A stretch of DNA of 64,000 nucleotides from Blastomyces gilchristii SLH14081 (taxonomy: Eukaryota; Ascomycota; Eurotiomycetes; Onygenales; Ajellomycetaceae). The position numbers and the translations under genes were made by a program. Numbering within the stretch: position 1 is the first letter of the stretch; the number at the start of each line of letters is the position of its first letter. Of this stretch, positions 10,829 through 22,735 are shown piece by piece. The notes under the pieces were generated by a model. The model did not search any database, was not told the origin of the DNA, and saw nothing but the letters and a program-made list of their open reading frames with translations. The stretch covers positions 185,033 through 249,032 of the forward strand of contig NW_003101656.1 of assembly GCF_000003855.2 (NCBI RefSeq), in the 5' to 3' direction.

Positions 10829-13085
10829 TCTTCTATAATATAGTCAGAGAAATCAGCTTCAACAACTGTTTCACAATCAGAATTAAATGTCATAAGTAGA
10901 GAAGTATTGATGCACATCTTCTTCATCTGTATGAATGCAGCTTCAGTGTTCACTGATCACTGAAATACTGAGTTCTTCTTGATAAGTTCTGTAAGTAGTC
11001 TTGTGATATCTGAGAAGTTTTATATAAATCACTGATAGAAGTTAGTAAATCTGATGAAGCTTTGTACATCTTTCACAGTATACAGAGCTTTTTATTCAAG
11101 AATGGCAGAGACTTTCTCAGAATTCATTCAAATCCCCTTGTTAGCTTCTGCGATAAAACCCAGATATTTAATACACTTGACTTTAAAATCACACTTATCA
11201 ATATCTATTGATAGTTCTGCTTCTTGTAATCATTGTAATACTCTTCACACATGTTCTTGATATTCTTTTTCAAACTCATCAGTGAAGATGAGAATGTCAT
11301 TGAGATAAGCAGATGTGAATTCATTAAGAAAATTCTGAAGTGCTTAGTTAATATACTTTTGAAATGTACTAGAGATGTTAGTCAGTTCAAAGAAAGTAAT
11401 CACTTATTTAAAGAGATTATAATGTGTCTGAAATGCTGTAAGTTATTCATCTTCTTTGATAATACAGATCTTATGAAATGTAGTGATGATATATAGTTTT
11501 ATAAATCATTGAGCTTGTTTAATATGAGCTAGAGTTTCATTGATCAGAGATAATGAATAGTGATCTTTCTTTATTATTCTGTTTAGTTCTTGATAGTTCA
11601 CACAGAATCAGAGTTCTTTATCTGATTTCTTTGTAAAGAGAATAGAGACTGTGATAGAAGAATTACTAACATGTATGAATTCTTTATTCAATAAATCATT
11701 GAGTGTCTTTTGAAGAAGAAGGAGTTTATCTTGAGAAATATTGTAAAGAAGGTCTCATGACAGTTCAGAGTTCTTATCATTCTTCTTCTCTAACTTGATA
11801 CTGTGATTCACTCCAGAACCTTGTAAGAGAAGTATATTTATAATATTATCTTGTTGAAAGACATCTAGATATTCATGATATTATTGAGAGAGTTTTGTAT
11901 AAGAATCTGTTATTGTAACACAAAATAACTTTTCTAGAGCCTTTTTAATATTGATCAAACTGATGAAATAGATTGTCACATAATTCTGCTATTAGTGACT
12001 TCTTTTTTAAAGTATTTCATATATGTTGACAGAGATCTGTGTCAGATCTATGATTTTGTGAATATCATCTTTGTGAATTCTATTGTTGTTAGAGAACATC
12101 AAGCTTCTGTTTCAAGCATCTAACAAGATACCTTGTTCAGATAGTCAGGCACGTTCTAATATAAGATTATAATCAAGATTATCAACTTTATATGCATAGA
12201 TATCTTCATATTGATATTCTTTCATATCTATGATCAACTTCATCATGTAACAGATACAAATATCTTTTGAGTCATTGAACTCTGTGAGGACTCAGAGTCT
12301 TAAGAAGAGAATACACTGAAGATTCTAATGTCTTATGACTGAAGATTTAATCATTGCATAGATGGTATAGACTGCTATCTATCATAATCTTCATATTATA
12401 CGTGTTATTCATCACAGTAGATACAAGAATCACATTCATTGTCATCTTTTCTTCAAATTATTGTTGTTCAACCTCTTCAAGCTCCTGCTTGTGAATTTGA
12501 ACAGAAGCTAATCTTTTCCCTGTTTTATCAAGACATTCTTATAGTTATCTTCTGAATCTTTCTTCACTGCAATGTGATTGATGCAGACAGGCACTGATTT
12601 ATTTTTTAAATGAGAAGACACTGATCTTTCTCTTGCTTGAGAAGGCATGTAGATTAATTAACCGTTGAAAGTAATATGTTCTGATCAGTTACAGTTGATG
12701 TATACTCCATGTTGATGTTGATCAGCGACTTTCTCAGGACTGATTCCAGGGACTTGAAAGTCTGTTCAAACAGTGAAAACTGTTGCTTATGTATAGACAT
12801 TTGAATCTATTCAGTTCATGACATCTGCATCATTGCTGTTACTTCTCTTTGACACAGATGTATAAGTAGCTAAGATGTAATGTCTTCTGCTACTGTTATA
12901 TATACTCTTGAGCTTGATAAGATGATCATTCAATGTTCAGAGCTGTGTGCAGAAGCCTTCATAAGTTAGAGCTTTATTTACACTCATAAGAGTCTGTAAG
13001 AGTTTGAAAGTCAATGTCTTCTTAAGCATGCTGATCTTTATTCAATTCTTTCAAGATTGATCATCTGCTTCTAAGATCTGAGTGT
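10829..13085 (-). pseudogene. pol: G2a gag end and pol (protease, RT, start of RNase H)
   Basis: On the minus strand, in order: CCHC knuckle remnant (about 12710-12670), aspartic protease region (about 12450-12150), RT (about 11790-11060) and the RNase H start (10953-10829). The last part reads LMTFNSDCETVVEADFSDYI, the form of the gypsy RNase H start in which D-x-S-D-Y follows T-V-V-E-A. The reading breaks off at 10829 where the G3 LTR begins. It is co-linear with 22500-24360 in G2b. Stops occur throughout RT; none of these enzymes could be made. Confidence 0.65.
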
Positions 13086-13430
13086 ATTATTATTATTATT
13101 ATTATTCTTCAATTATAGATGTATGCAGTCAGAGACTATGACATCTACCTGAGAACTTTTAGTTCTCAGGGTTTTTCCTATATCTGTAGAGTTAACTATT
13201 ATACATTCATCAATTTTAGATATGCAAAATCAGAAAATTCCAGCTCAGAATATAAAAACTGTTTACAAATTGCAGTGTCTTAACATCTTCTGATACTTTG
13301 AAATCATCTGACAATATCATGACAAAGGAAAAGAGAACACAGTCTTAAAGATAGACATATTAAATAGATAGATAGAAAGGAATTGAAAGAAAAAGATAAA
13401 GTAAAGAGAGACTGTAACAAAACAAATTAT
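13086..13430 (-). repeat. LINE 3' UTR and trinucleotide tail
   Basis: This is the untranslated end after the ORF2 stop, finishing in a run of TAA/AAT triplets (13086-13107). The same 3' end forms the tail of the SINE at 357-690. Confidence 0.75.
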
Positions 13431-13464
13431 TAAAAGATAATATATAGCTCTTTTAACAGACTAT

Positions 13465-16400
13465 ATCTGATTGATTTCCTCCTCTTCATATTCACATATT
13501 TCTGAATTGAGTCATTTTCTTGTAGCTGCTTGAGTTTCTGATAGAAAGTCTATTAAGTATTTAATTCCTGTCTCAGTTGAGAATAACAATCTCATATTTA
13601 ATTGATTTAGATTATACTTCTCTTTCAATCTGACTCTGAGACTATTGTATAATGCACAGTGTATTACAATATACTCAGAATTCTCATTTGTATTGCAGAA
13701 TGATCATTCTATTGAATCAAATTTATCATCAAATCTTTGTATATAAGATTTGAAATAGCCATGTCCTAGTTTCAGCTGTATTATAGATGAGAATATTTTC
13801 TTCTTACATTTAATTGAACAAGATTTCCACTTGGGTTTTGTTTCAAATCTTGAATAATGTATACTCTTCTTTTGTTTCTGCCAGCTTTCATTTCACTTGT
13901 CTAAACAAGATTCTTTTATTTTTCTCTTTATAAAAGATCAGAACATAATTTTTTAAATAGATCTGCTTAATTCTGCACTCTTTTTTGCAGCTGAATCAGT
14001 CAATTCATTGTCATGAATATTCATATAAGCTGGAACTCAGTGTAGATGAATTATCAGCTTTGATGTTCTTCTCTTTTGAATTTTCAAAACAGAGTTTAAG
14101 ATCTGTTCAAGATTCATTTGATCATTATAAATCTGACTATTTCTAAGTCTTATCACAGCAGCTTGACTATCAGAGAATATTCATATCTCTTTCAAACTAT
14201 TTCCTCTTTTATAAGATTTTATTTCAATGAGTTTGAAAGCTGTCACTATTACAAATAGTTCAGCATCAAAGACTTCAGATTCACAGTCTAAATTTCAGAA
14301 ATCAGAGATAAAATTCATATTATCTTCAGTATAAGCAATGTCTGTGCCTAATCTATTTGAATTCTCATTTTTAAAGTTGTCTGAATAAATCAGAATAGAG
14401 TCTTCTATATTAATGGTGAAAAATCTCTGCAAATGCTGTTCATATTCTTTCTTCTTAGATAGTTCACTTATTTATAAGTCTCTAAGAGATTCAAGCTTTT
14501 CTCTTCAGAGAGATATCTTCTCATGATCAACTTTTTCAATATTTAAAAAAGAAAATTGATCTTTAATCAGAGAGTATAGTCTGTACAGTTGAGAAGACAT
14601 TTTCTTTGAAGAATTATTTTCATTTCAATCAAGAAATCTATTTCAATTCAGTTCATTTCCAGAGTTCATTAATGAAAAATGAAGAAGAGACTCTTTCTCT
14701 GATTATATAATTTGAGCTCATCTTTATAACTCTCAAAGCATAGTTCATACAGATCATTTCAAATTTAATAGCAGAAGCAGGAATTAAAGCTTCAATTTTC
14801 ATTACTTTAATAGAAGATGATTTGAATGCTCTCAGAATTCTTCTCAAAGCTCTGTTTTACAGACCTTGAATGAGTTCAGTGAAATTCTCTTGATTATTTC
14901 ATCAAACTTGAAGTTCATAATCAGCTACTGAGATAATACAGGCTATATATAACTGTCTCATAGTCTGGAAGAATAGATCTCTCTCTGTATTTGATAGTCT
15001 GATTATGTTGTTCAATAGTCTTTCTGTATTGACAGTTCTTTGTTGAATGTAATATTTAAAATTCAACTTGAAGTTTAATCATACTTCTAATCATTTGATA
15101 TTTACACTGGATTTAATCTCTCTATTTAAAAGAGTTAGAGATAGTTCTTTCTCATTGAATTTAGAAAAGAAATGAATTCTCTCAGTTTTATTCATATTAA
15201 ATTGAATTTGATTAATATCTGCTCTAAGAAAGATTTTCTTTGCAGCTTCTTCAATCACTTTCAAATTCTCTTTGATAGTTTTTAAGCTGTAGACTAGATC
15301 AATATCATTCATATAACTTGAAGATCACACTATTCTCATATTTCTATCTTTGAATAAATATGCAGTGTATATTGGAAATAAAATGAGTGAGATTGAAGAT
15401 TCTTGTAATACTTCTATTTTTATCTCAGTCTTGTCTTATTTCATTCTATCAAAGAAAAGTTGTATGAGTCTTTTAGATATAAAATAGTTAACTCATTTCA
15501 TTAGACAAAGTAGCAGTTTTAATATTCTTAAAGTCTGAATTAACTTTGACTTTGAAACATAATCAAATACTTCTTTTATATTAATAAAAACTGCAGTTGA
15601 GACCAGATCTTCATACTTTGCTATTTGAATATCATGAATAATTGAGAGAACAGTGTCAATTGCAGAACATTGTTTTCTATCTCTTATTTATTCACTGAAT
15701 AAAAGAGAATTACTGATAGAGCTTATAAAAGATAGTTAAGTAGCTATTATGTTTTCTAAAATCTTTTCTAGACAGTTCAATAGAGATATTACTCTATATG
15801 ACTTAGAAATTGAAGTTTTTCTATTAGATTTTGTAAGAATCACTTCAGTGGCTTCTGTTCAGCATTTGAAATGATATTCATTTTTCAAGAGATTGAAAAA
15901 CAGCTCAAAATATCCATTCTTTAAGTAGGAATATGTATTTTGAATAATTAAGTGATTAATTGAATCAGGCCCTGCAGCAGTTTTTAACTGAACTTGAGAA
16001 GATAGCTGATTCTAATTCATCTTGTATAAGATCAGGCCATTCTCAGTCATTTTCATCAATATAGTTGAGAAGTAATATATTCTCTTTCTCTGAATCTGAA
16101 TCTGATGAGTTTTGAAAGAGAGTTCTTATAAAAGCATGACATTTTTTCTCAAAAGAGTTTGCTGTATATGATTCATTCTGAAACTCATATTCTAATGTTG
16201 AAAGTTTTGCTACACTTCTTATTTTAGTATAGTTAAAAGCTTTAAAAACTTCATTTTCTTATACTTCTTTAAGAAATTTATTCCAGCAGTCTGTTTTAGC
16301 TCTTTTAATATCTGAAAAATATTGATTTCTGACAGCTTTGAACTTCTTATCAGAAATTATATCATTCTTTCAATCTCTTCTAGCAGTAGCTAATTATTTT

Positions 16401-17395
16401 CTTTTAGATGTGATATTCTCATTTCATCAAGGTTTTGAAAACTCAGAAGACTTTCTCTTTGAAATATTGTCTTTAACACTTGCTAGAATAATAGATGTAA
16501 TGAGCTTCACTCTATTCTTAAGTATTTCATTTGAGATATCTTGACCAGGATTGTAATATAGCTCACTCTGTCTTTCAGATTTTAACAGTTTTATACTTTC
16601 TTTAACTGCCTTTCAGTCAGCTTTTTCAAAGTTAAACTGATTAGAGACAAGAGGATTTTCACTTATTTATTCCTCACTCAGTTCAATATCAAATTGAATA
16701 ATCTCATAACCTGATTCTGATATTTCATTTGAATTAATAAATCAGTTTACAAGTCTTTTTTTCATTAGATTTTATGACATGAAGATTAGATCTATAATAG
16801 ATTTCTGTTTCATATCTTTTCTAAAGAATGTTTGTTGATCAGACTTGTTAACTAAATCTATTGAATACTTAAAGATTTATTCAATCAGATTATTGACTCT
16901 TACTGCTCTTTTGCATTCTGAATTTCATCAGAGATGATGTGTATTGAAATCTTCTATAATTATAGAGTTTCTTGATGAAGTTATATTCAGAAATTCTCTA
17001 TTAATTATTCAGATGTTATTATTTTTCTTCAATGACTTTTCATTATAGATATTTATGAGCTGTATAGTATTAAACTCATTCTGTTTATCTATAATATCAT
17101 TCACTAGAATATCAGGATCAGATATGATATTAAATCTTATATTAAATTGATATCTTGATCTCTTTCTTTCATAGATCACTACTCTTGACTTTATCTCAGA
17201 CCTTTGAGATAGAAAGCAGTAGTGGCTTGAATGAGAAATGATATACTTTTACTCAGTATTAAAATTCAGCTTCTTAAGTAGTATAAAATCAACTTTTTAT
17301 TCAAATACAATTAGAAGATAAGAATAAATACAATTTGAGTTTCTATTCACATTATTTTGAATAAATGTGATTTTTAAAGAGTTTTTAAACTTTTT
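13465..17395 (-). pseudogene. LINE ORF2: endonuclease, reverse transcriptase, RNase H
   Basis: The N-terminal endonuclease begins near 17395 and includes an EDFNTHH motif (about 16955-16933), the fungal LINE form of GDFNTHHPWW. RT follows; its catalytic box sits at about 15318-15300, read as Y-M-N-D-I in place of Y-A-D-D-I, followed by a long open stretch (15312-15091) with NKTERIHF, the conserved N-K-T-E-x-I-H-F of this clade. RNase H is at about 14380-13990, with IFSDSQAA and HWVPAYMNIHDNELTD. A C-terminal Cys/His segment (about 13700-13640) ends the protein. Many long frames survive, but Trp and Gln codons have become stops and the catalytic D-D is N-D, so it is dead. Confidence 0.8.
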
Positions 17396-17499
17396 TTATT
17401 GTTTTTGTTGTATATTCATACTAAAAGAGAGTAGAGTAGAATCTAATCACTATCATCAGATAGTAGATTATAACTATTCTGAAAAGTAGGAATCTTAAC

Positions 17500-19140
17500 T
17501 GCTTGTATTATATCTAGTTTATTATTAGAGTCATTTCTCAATTCTCTAATCTTAATAGAAGTTTGAGAATTCAAAGTCTGTTTACATTTAGCTGGAGAAT
17601 TGAAGTTTGAAGATTTAGATAGTTGAGAGTTTCTTCTTTTTAAGCTTGCGGTTGTGAGTTTACTGGCTTGACTATTCTCTTCAGTTCTAGATTTACTTTG
17701 AGCTTCATCTTTTCTTCAGTTCTTTTGAGTGCTTGAAGTAAACATACATTCTTTTGAGCTAGATGCATGTTTTTTTTTGTAATTAGAGCATTTAAGTATA
17801 GTGTGTTGACATATTTCATCTCTTTTTAAGCATGTTTCATATTTATACTCACTAGTTTTGTGATCTCTGGTACAGAATGTATATTTTAAGTCTCTAAAAC
17901 AGAAGATTGCAAAGTATTCATATCTTTGACAGTTTGAACACTGTGTTTGAGCTTTTAGATTCATTCTTGAGTCTTTGTATTCATGAACTCTCATTTTCAA
18001 ATCTGCTACTCTTACTTCAGAGATCTTTGACTGTTCAAGTGTCTTTATATATACTAGAATAGACGCATTTGTTCTGCTTTGTCTGAACTCAATTGAATTT
18101 AGTTATACAGACTCTTTTCTCAGTTGAATAGAGTTGTATTCTTCTAATTCATTGTTGAGAAGTAGTATTTCTTCTTCACAGTCAAAAATTACAACTGAAA
18201 TATCATGAAGAATGAATTTATCTCACTTTTCATCTCTCTCAGATAGAATTATTACATTTAACAAAGATTCTACTGCTGATTTTCAGAGATTCTCATTCTG
18301 AATAAGAAACTCTGCACTGAATTCAGATATTGTAGTCAGAATGATGAAGTTTTTAAAGAAGAATGACTCAATTGAAGCTATAACTGATTTGTGAACTTCA
18401 ATATTAGTTATTAACTGAGAAAAGAACTGCGGATTAATTTCATTTCTGATTCTGAAAATGAGATTTGAGTTTAGCTTGTTCCTTTGTAAGGTATTCTGAT
18501 GTGAGACTTTGTAAATAAGTCTTCTATTTCTGAAGATTTGAAAGTTTTTCTTCTTTTACATTTTTTTCTTCACTTTTCTATGAATAGAAGTATGAGCATT
18601 ATTCTTCTCAGTTTTCTCAGGATTTTGAGCAGGTTTTGAGATAACAGGTTCAGAGACAGCAGATTCAGCTGCTTGAGCATATGTTTTCTTCTAATGCAAA
18701 GAAGAAGAAGAAGTAGAAAAAGAGAAAGAAGAGCAAGATGAGAAGTCAGTGATTATACTAGGAATTGTCAATGGTTTTTGAACTGTGTTTGAAATTCTAA
18801 GTTTGAACTTGATTATCTTCTGTAGTTGTCTAGCCTGAGTATGAAGAATTAACAGAACTTCTTCATTTATCTCACTCAGACACTGCTTTTCAAGAATCTT
18901 GCTTGCCTTTTCAAGTTTCTGTATTTCAAGAACTTGTTGTTTCTCTATTTCTTCTTTCTTTCTTCTCTTCAGAATTTCAATCTCAGAAATAGCATTTGAG
19001 AAAGCATCTTTTTTCACATCAACTGAGTGTATTTTTGAACTCATTATTCTCACTCAATGAAAAGTTGATCAGACTGTTTCAATTAAGAGATTTCTAAGTC
19101 TGTGTTCAATTGATAAGTTGGTCAGACTGTTTCAAAAGAA
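17500..19140 (-). pseudogene. LINE ORF1: RNA-binding protein with coiled coil and zinc knuckles
   Basis: The N-terminal part (19053-18691, 120 residues open) is rich in Lys, Glu and Leu with heptad spacing (EILKRRKKEEIEKQQVLEI...), a likely coiled coil followed by a Ser-rich linker. The C-terminal part (18000-17716, 94 residues open) contains CSNCQRYEYFAIFC, then FCTRDHKTSEYKYETC, then KCSNYKKKHASSSKEC. These correspond to the three successive knuckles usual in ORF1p of I/Jockey/Tad-like LINEs, each with a decayed position or two. ORF1p binds the LINE RNA. A single ORF ran through both parts originally; stops now separate them. Confidence 0.7.
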
Positions 19141-20003
19141 GAAAAGACTTTTATGTATAAAACACCTGATTTTTTTCACACTAGTTCAGTAACTAGATTA
19201 GATTTTTGAAGAGAATCTAATAAACTAGAATTGATTTTTAAGATAAATCAATAAAATCTTTATAATCTCTTTCTTAAGATACAGTGAGGAAAAGTATGAT
19301 ATCAATTGATAATAAATCAGATAATATGACAGTTTTTAAGAGAAAAACTGATAAAGAATAAATCAATTTTCTTCTAAATCATTTAATTCTTCCCACATAA
19401 CAAGTGTGCAACTCAAATCAGTTAATAGAGAGTGTAAAAAAGAATTAAGTATTAATGAAAGCTCTTCAGTCACTGAAAAAGTAATTCTTACTTAAAAGAA
19501 TATGAAATTATGATAGAAAACAGCTCTGTTTTTAATTGTTTGTAAGAATATTATGTAAAATGCAGAGAAAAACACCTTACTTTTTCAAGAGAAGTAAAAA
19601 ACTATTTCTAAGATCTTTTTTTTTTGCATTAACTGCTGCAGAAGAATGAGATAGAAACTGCTGAGATATACACTACTATATACTCTCTATCAAGACTTTC
19701 TCTTTTCAGAGTCTTGATATTATAGAGAATATAAGTCTGTTTCTATATAATAATATAAATATTATCAGTGAGATGTAGAGGCACTGATTATTTATATCTT
19801 AAAATAGAAGACTTTATCAATGATTATATCAATATAGAGTTAATTCTCAAATTCAATAGAAATTTAGTGTTGCTGTTCTCAATTTCTTACAGAATCTATT
19901 AAATATTGAGATATTAAAACTAGATTTAATATATCTCACTGTACAGGGATCAAAGACTCAGTCAGATCTTAAGATATACTGATTTTATAGTTGTTGTATC
20001 TGT
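19141..20003 (-). other. LINE 5' untranslated region between the repeats and ORF1
   Basis: AT-rich, no open frame of note. It contains a T-run at about 19617-19625 and a short inverted sequence (ACTCTCTATCAAGACTTTC / GAGTCTTGATATTATAGAGA) at about 19679-19720 that could form a hairpin. Confidence 0.4.
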
Positions 20004-20470
20004 CAATTATATATTAAATACAGTTGTCAAGATATCTTTTTGCTCTTTTCTGCTGAGAATGAGCCAGAACAGAAGGTGTGATACAAGGATGAGACTTGAT
20101 ATAAAGACAGAGAGAGTTTTTCATGAAGAATGCACTTCAGATATGTTCCTTAATTATGTGCTTAATACTATTGTCAAGGTATCTTTTTATATTATTCTGC
20201 TGAGAATGAGCCAGATTGAGAGAGGTGATATGAGGGTGAGACTTGATGTTGATGTCTAGATACACTGAAGACAGACAGAGTATTCACAGAGATTACACTT
20301 CAGAAATGTCTGTTGATTATATGCTTGATATTATTGCTGAGATATCTTTTTGTATTTTTCTACTGAGGATGAGCCAGATTGAAAAGAGCGGTAAAAGAAT
20401 GAGACTTAGCATTGATGTTTTGAAACATCAAAGATGAACAGGGTTTTGACAGAGATCACTTCTCAGATAT
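20004..20470. repeat. Three tandem repeats in the LINE 5' region
   Basis: A motif of about 60 bp (plus strand TGCTGAGAATGAGCCAGA... GAGACTTGAT) recurs at 20051, 20198 and 20361, with the flanking sequence repeated too, giving three units of about 143-163 bp. Units differ by transitions. Tandem monomers upstream of ORF1 are known as promoter units in some LINEs; that role is an inference here. The plus strand is locally open across them (repeated LLRMSQIE), probably by chance. Confidence 0.75.
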
Positions 20471-20539
20471 CTTCACAATCACAGATCAGGGATCTTCCAA
20501 AATTGAGAAGATTGATGCATATGACTAGGTCTCTTCACC

Positions 20540-20802
20540 TTACAATTTGTATGGCAATTTGGCTCGGGGTTGTGGTGTGATATGGGAGAACAGGGGATAA
20601 TCCCACACAGGAGCTTCAAACAATGTCTGGTTCACATTTGGCTGGATAACTCCACTACCACACGGGGTATGCGGTCGTCGATGGGGTCAAAATGCTTGTA
20701 TGATCGAGGGCTATTCGATGGATCTATCGGCGGGTTCTTATTCGAAAAACCGAGCGAGTTCGTGATGAAGCGGTTGGATCGTCAGCACTTTTGTAGATGT
20801 TG
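20540..20802 (-). other. GC-rich undecayed island at the LINE 5' end
   Basis: About 260 bp with many CpGs (for example GTATGCGGTCGTCGATGGGG on the plus strand), in sharp contrast to its surroundings. One plus-strand frame (20570-20803) is open for 77 residues, and a minus frame is open apart from four stops, so neither strand is convincing as a protein. It matches nothing else in the window. The best reading is the extreme 5' end of the LINE, which is seldom duplicated (LINE copies are usually 5'-truncated) and therefore escaped repeat-directed decay; a foreign insert is possible. Confidence 0.45.
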
Positions 20803-21260
20803 AAGTTGTATAAGTTAATTGTTAAATTTTCTCATATTGAAGCTGTTGAGTGATATGTATATTAGCTATCTGTTGTTACTATAGTTTCAACATTGCTCAG
20901 AGTCACTGTGGTATTATATCTATACTCACACTTGAGAGTTCTTTCATATTATTATTAGACATGATTATATCATTTATCAGATATGTGATATTTAAAGAAG
21001 TGTAATTGTATGAATATCTTATATATCTAAGTATCAGAACTCTCAGATCTTTCACTGATATTCTCTTGTAAAATCTTGTTACAGAGTCAGAGTAACTAAT
21101 GAGTAAGCTTCTATCTGAGAACTCAGTGTCTGCTTAACTATGATTCTCTTTCTTACACATTGTTATGTGTTTGAATATCTCTCAATGAATAATCACTTCT
21201 AATGAGAAGATGATATATGAATAATTATTTCTAATAAGAAGATAATGAATATTTTTCTAG
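20803..21260 (-). other. Leader of G2a
   Basis: This is the reverse complement of the G2c leader 35857-36183 and, further in, of 21592-21735 in G2b. It includes a tandem pair of 32-33 bp units (21185-21249) that is single in G2c. There is no coding capacity. Confidence 0.6.
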
Positions 21261-21590
21261 TGTAAGAGACCTACACTGAATAGATTAATATGATATTGAT
21301 AGGTCTTATATAACAAAGAGAAAAATGTTAAAGAAGGAACAGAAAGGTAGAGTACAAGAATTTACAATTGAAGTGAATATTTATACACATATATGATGAA
21401 GCTTCAGAGTGGAAGAATTTATACATGTTTGTAGCAGCTGAGAATCAGCAATTGAGAATGGCTGAGAATCAGAGCGTACGCGTTTATACGCGTTCATAGT
21501 GGCCGACGATCGGGCTGAGGATCGGAGTGGTAGAAATCTGTGAAGTGTAACGGAATAGTTTATATGAATGATCAGGCGCAGCCCGCCACA
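21261..21590 (-). repeat. 5' LTR of G2a
   Basis: 330 bp, on the minus strand TGTGGCGGGCTGCGCC...CTCTTACA. The outer end (21470-21590) keeps CpGs, including a GCGTACGCG run; the inner end has lost them. A TATA-like TTATATAAGACC lies near the inner end. Internal imperfect repeats of CTCAGCCATTC type explain the length variation among G2 LTRs. Confidence 0.85.
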
Positions 21591-21739
21591 ATAAGAGAAC
21601 TTTTAAATATAAGTATAGAAGTGATATCACAGTGACTCTGAGTAATGTTGAAATTATAATAGTAATAGATAGTTAACATGCATGTAACTTAACAACTTTA
21701 ATATAAGAAAATTCAATGATTAACTTAATAGAGAATGTA

Positions 21740-22735
21740 TACAACTTCAGTATCTATAGAATTGAATATAAAAGTACTAAAAGAACACTTAGATACTTCT
21801 ATATATTTTAATACTTTTAATCTCACTTTCTACTTATCATGAAGAATGAAAATACTTATAAAACTAAGTGTAGATAAAGATATCATCAGTTCATTAACTA
21901 ATCAAGATTAGTATATTAGTAAACAGTTGAAGAATTACATGAAACAGAAGTTTTATTTATAAAGAAAGATATGTGAACCTGTATTATAAACATCTGATAA
22001 TATTATTAAATATCTTAATATTTCATTTCAAGATACTGCTGTGAAATAAAAAGTATTAGATTAATTACAGAGTATTTAACAGAGAAACACTTCTCTTATA
22101 ATATTTATTTCTGACTTTAACACTTAGATCTTAGAAGCAGATGATCAATCTTGAGAGAATTGAATAAAGATTAGCATGCTCAAGAAGATATTGACTTTCA
22201 AACTCTTACAGACTCTTATAAGCATAAATGAAGATCTTACTTATAAAGACTTCTACACATAGCTCTGAATATTGAATGACTGTCTTATCAAGCTCAAGAG
22301 TATACAGAACAGTCATAGAAGATGTTATATCTCAATCACTTATACATCTGTGCTGAAGAATAACAATAATAATACAGATATTATAAACTGAGTAGATTTG
22401 AATATCTATGTATAAGTAAGAGCTTCTACTGTTTAAATAGACTTCTGAGTCTCTGAGATCACTTCTGAAGAAGTTACTGACTGATGTTAATATGAAGTAT
22501 ACATCAACTGTAACTGATCAGAACATATCACTTTTAACTGTCAATTAATCTATATATCTTCTCACTCAAAGAATAAATCGGCATCTGTTCACATCAATCA
22601 CATTACAGTGAAGAAAGATTCAGAAGATAACTATAAGAATATCTTAATAAAACAGGAAAAAGACTAGCTTCTGTTCAAATTTACAAACAGAAGCTTGAAG
22701 AGATCAGATGACAATAATTTAAAGAGAAAATAGCA
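21740..22735 (+). pseudogene. gag: G2b gag remnant with CCHC knuckle
   Basis: The capsid region is too decayed to align by eye. The nucleocapsid knuckle is visible at 22500-22541: Y-I-N-C-N-x-S-E-H-I-T-F-N-C, that is C-x2-C-x4-H-x4-C with the first Cys changed to Tyr (TGC to TAC) and a stop at the former Trp. It lies just upstream of protease, as in other gypsy elements. Confidence 0.5.

Larger units (their letters stand above)
13086..20802 (-). mobile_element. Tad1-like LINE, near full length
   Basis: A non-LTR retrotransposon of about 7.7 kb on the minus strand. It has a 5' region with a preserved GC-rich start (20802-20540) and tandem repeats (about 20470-20004), then ORF1 (about 19140-17500), ORF2 (about 17395-13465) and a 3' UTR ending in a trinucleotide run (13086-13107). 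ORF2 has the order endonuclease, reverse transcriptase, RNase H, typical of fungal Tad1-type LINEs. It is less eroded than the gypsy copies. The left junction is sharp: G2a sequence ends ...CTGAGTGT at 13085. The right end is inferred from where the G2 leader similarity stops. Confidence 0.8.
10829..21590 (-). mobile_element. G2a: Ty3/gypsy element, minus strand, split by the LINE and cut by G3
   Basis: The 5' LTR is 21590-21261 and the leader is 21260-20803. The gag end and pol run 13085-10829. The LINE (13086-20802) sits inside gag, and G3 cuts the element in RNase H. Sequence 13085-10829 is the reverse complement of the G2b segment 22118-24360 with scattered transitions. Compared with G2b, about 380 bp around the LINE's 5' junction are missing, so the LINE insertion came with a target deletion or a later loss. 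The element lies within the leader of G2b, whose sequence resumes at 21591. Confidence 0.75.

Noticed and set aside
20059..20437. Two overlapping plus-strand ORFs in the LINE tandem repeats with repeated LLRMSQIE peptides.
   Set aside because: The similarity comes from the DNA repeat itself, frames shift between units, and the LINE is on the opposite strand.
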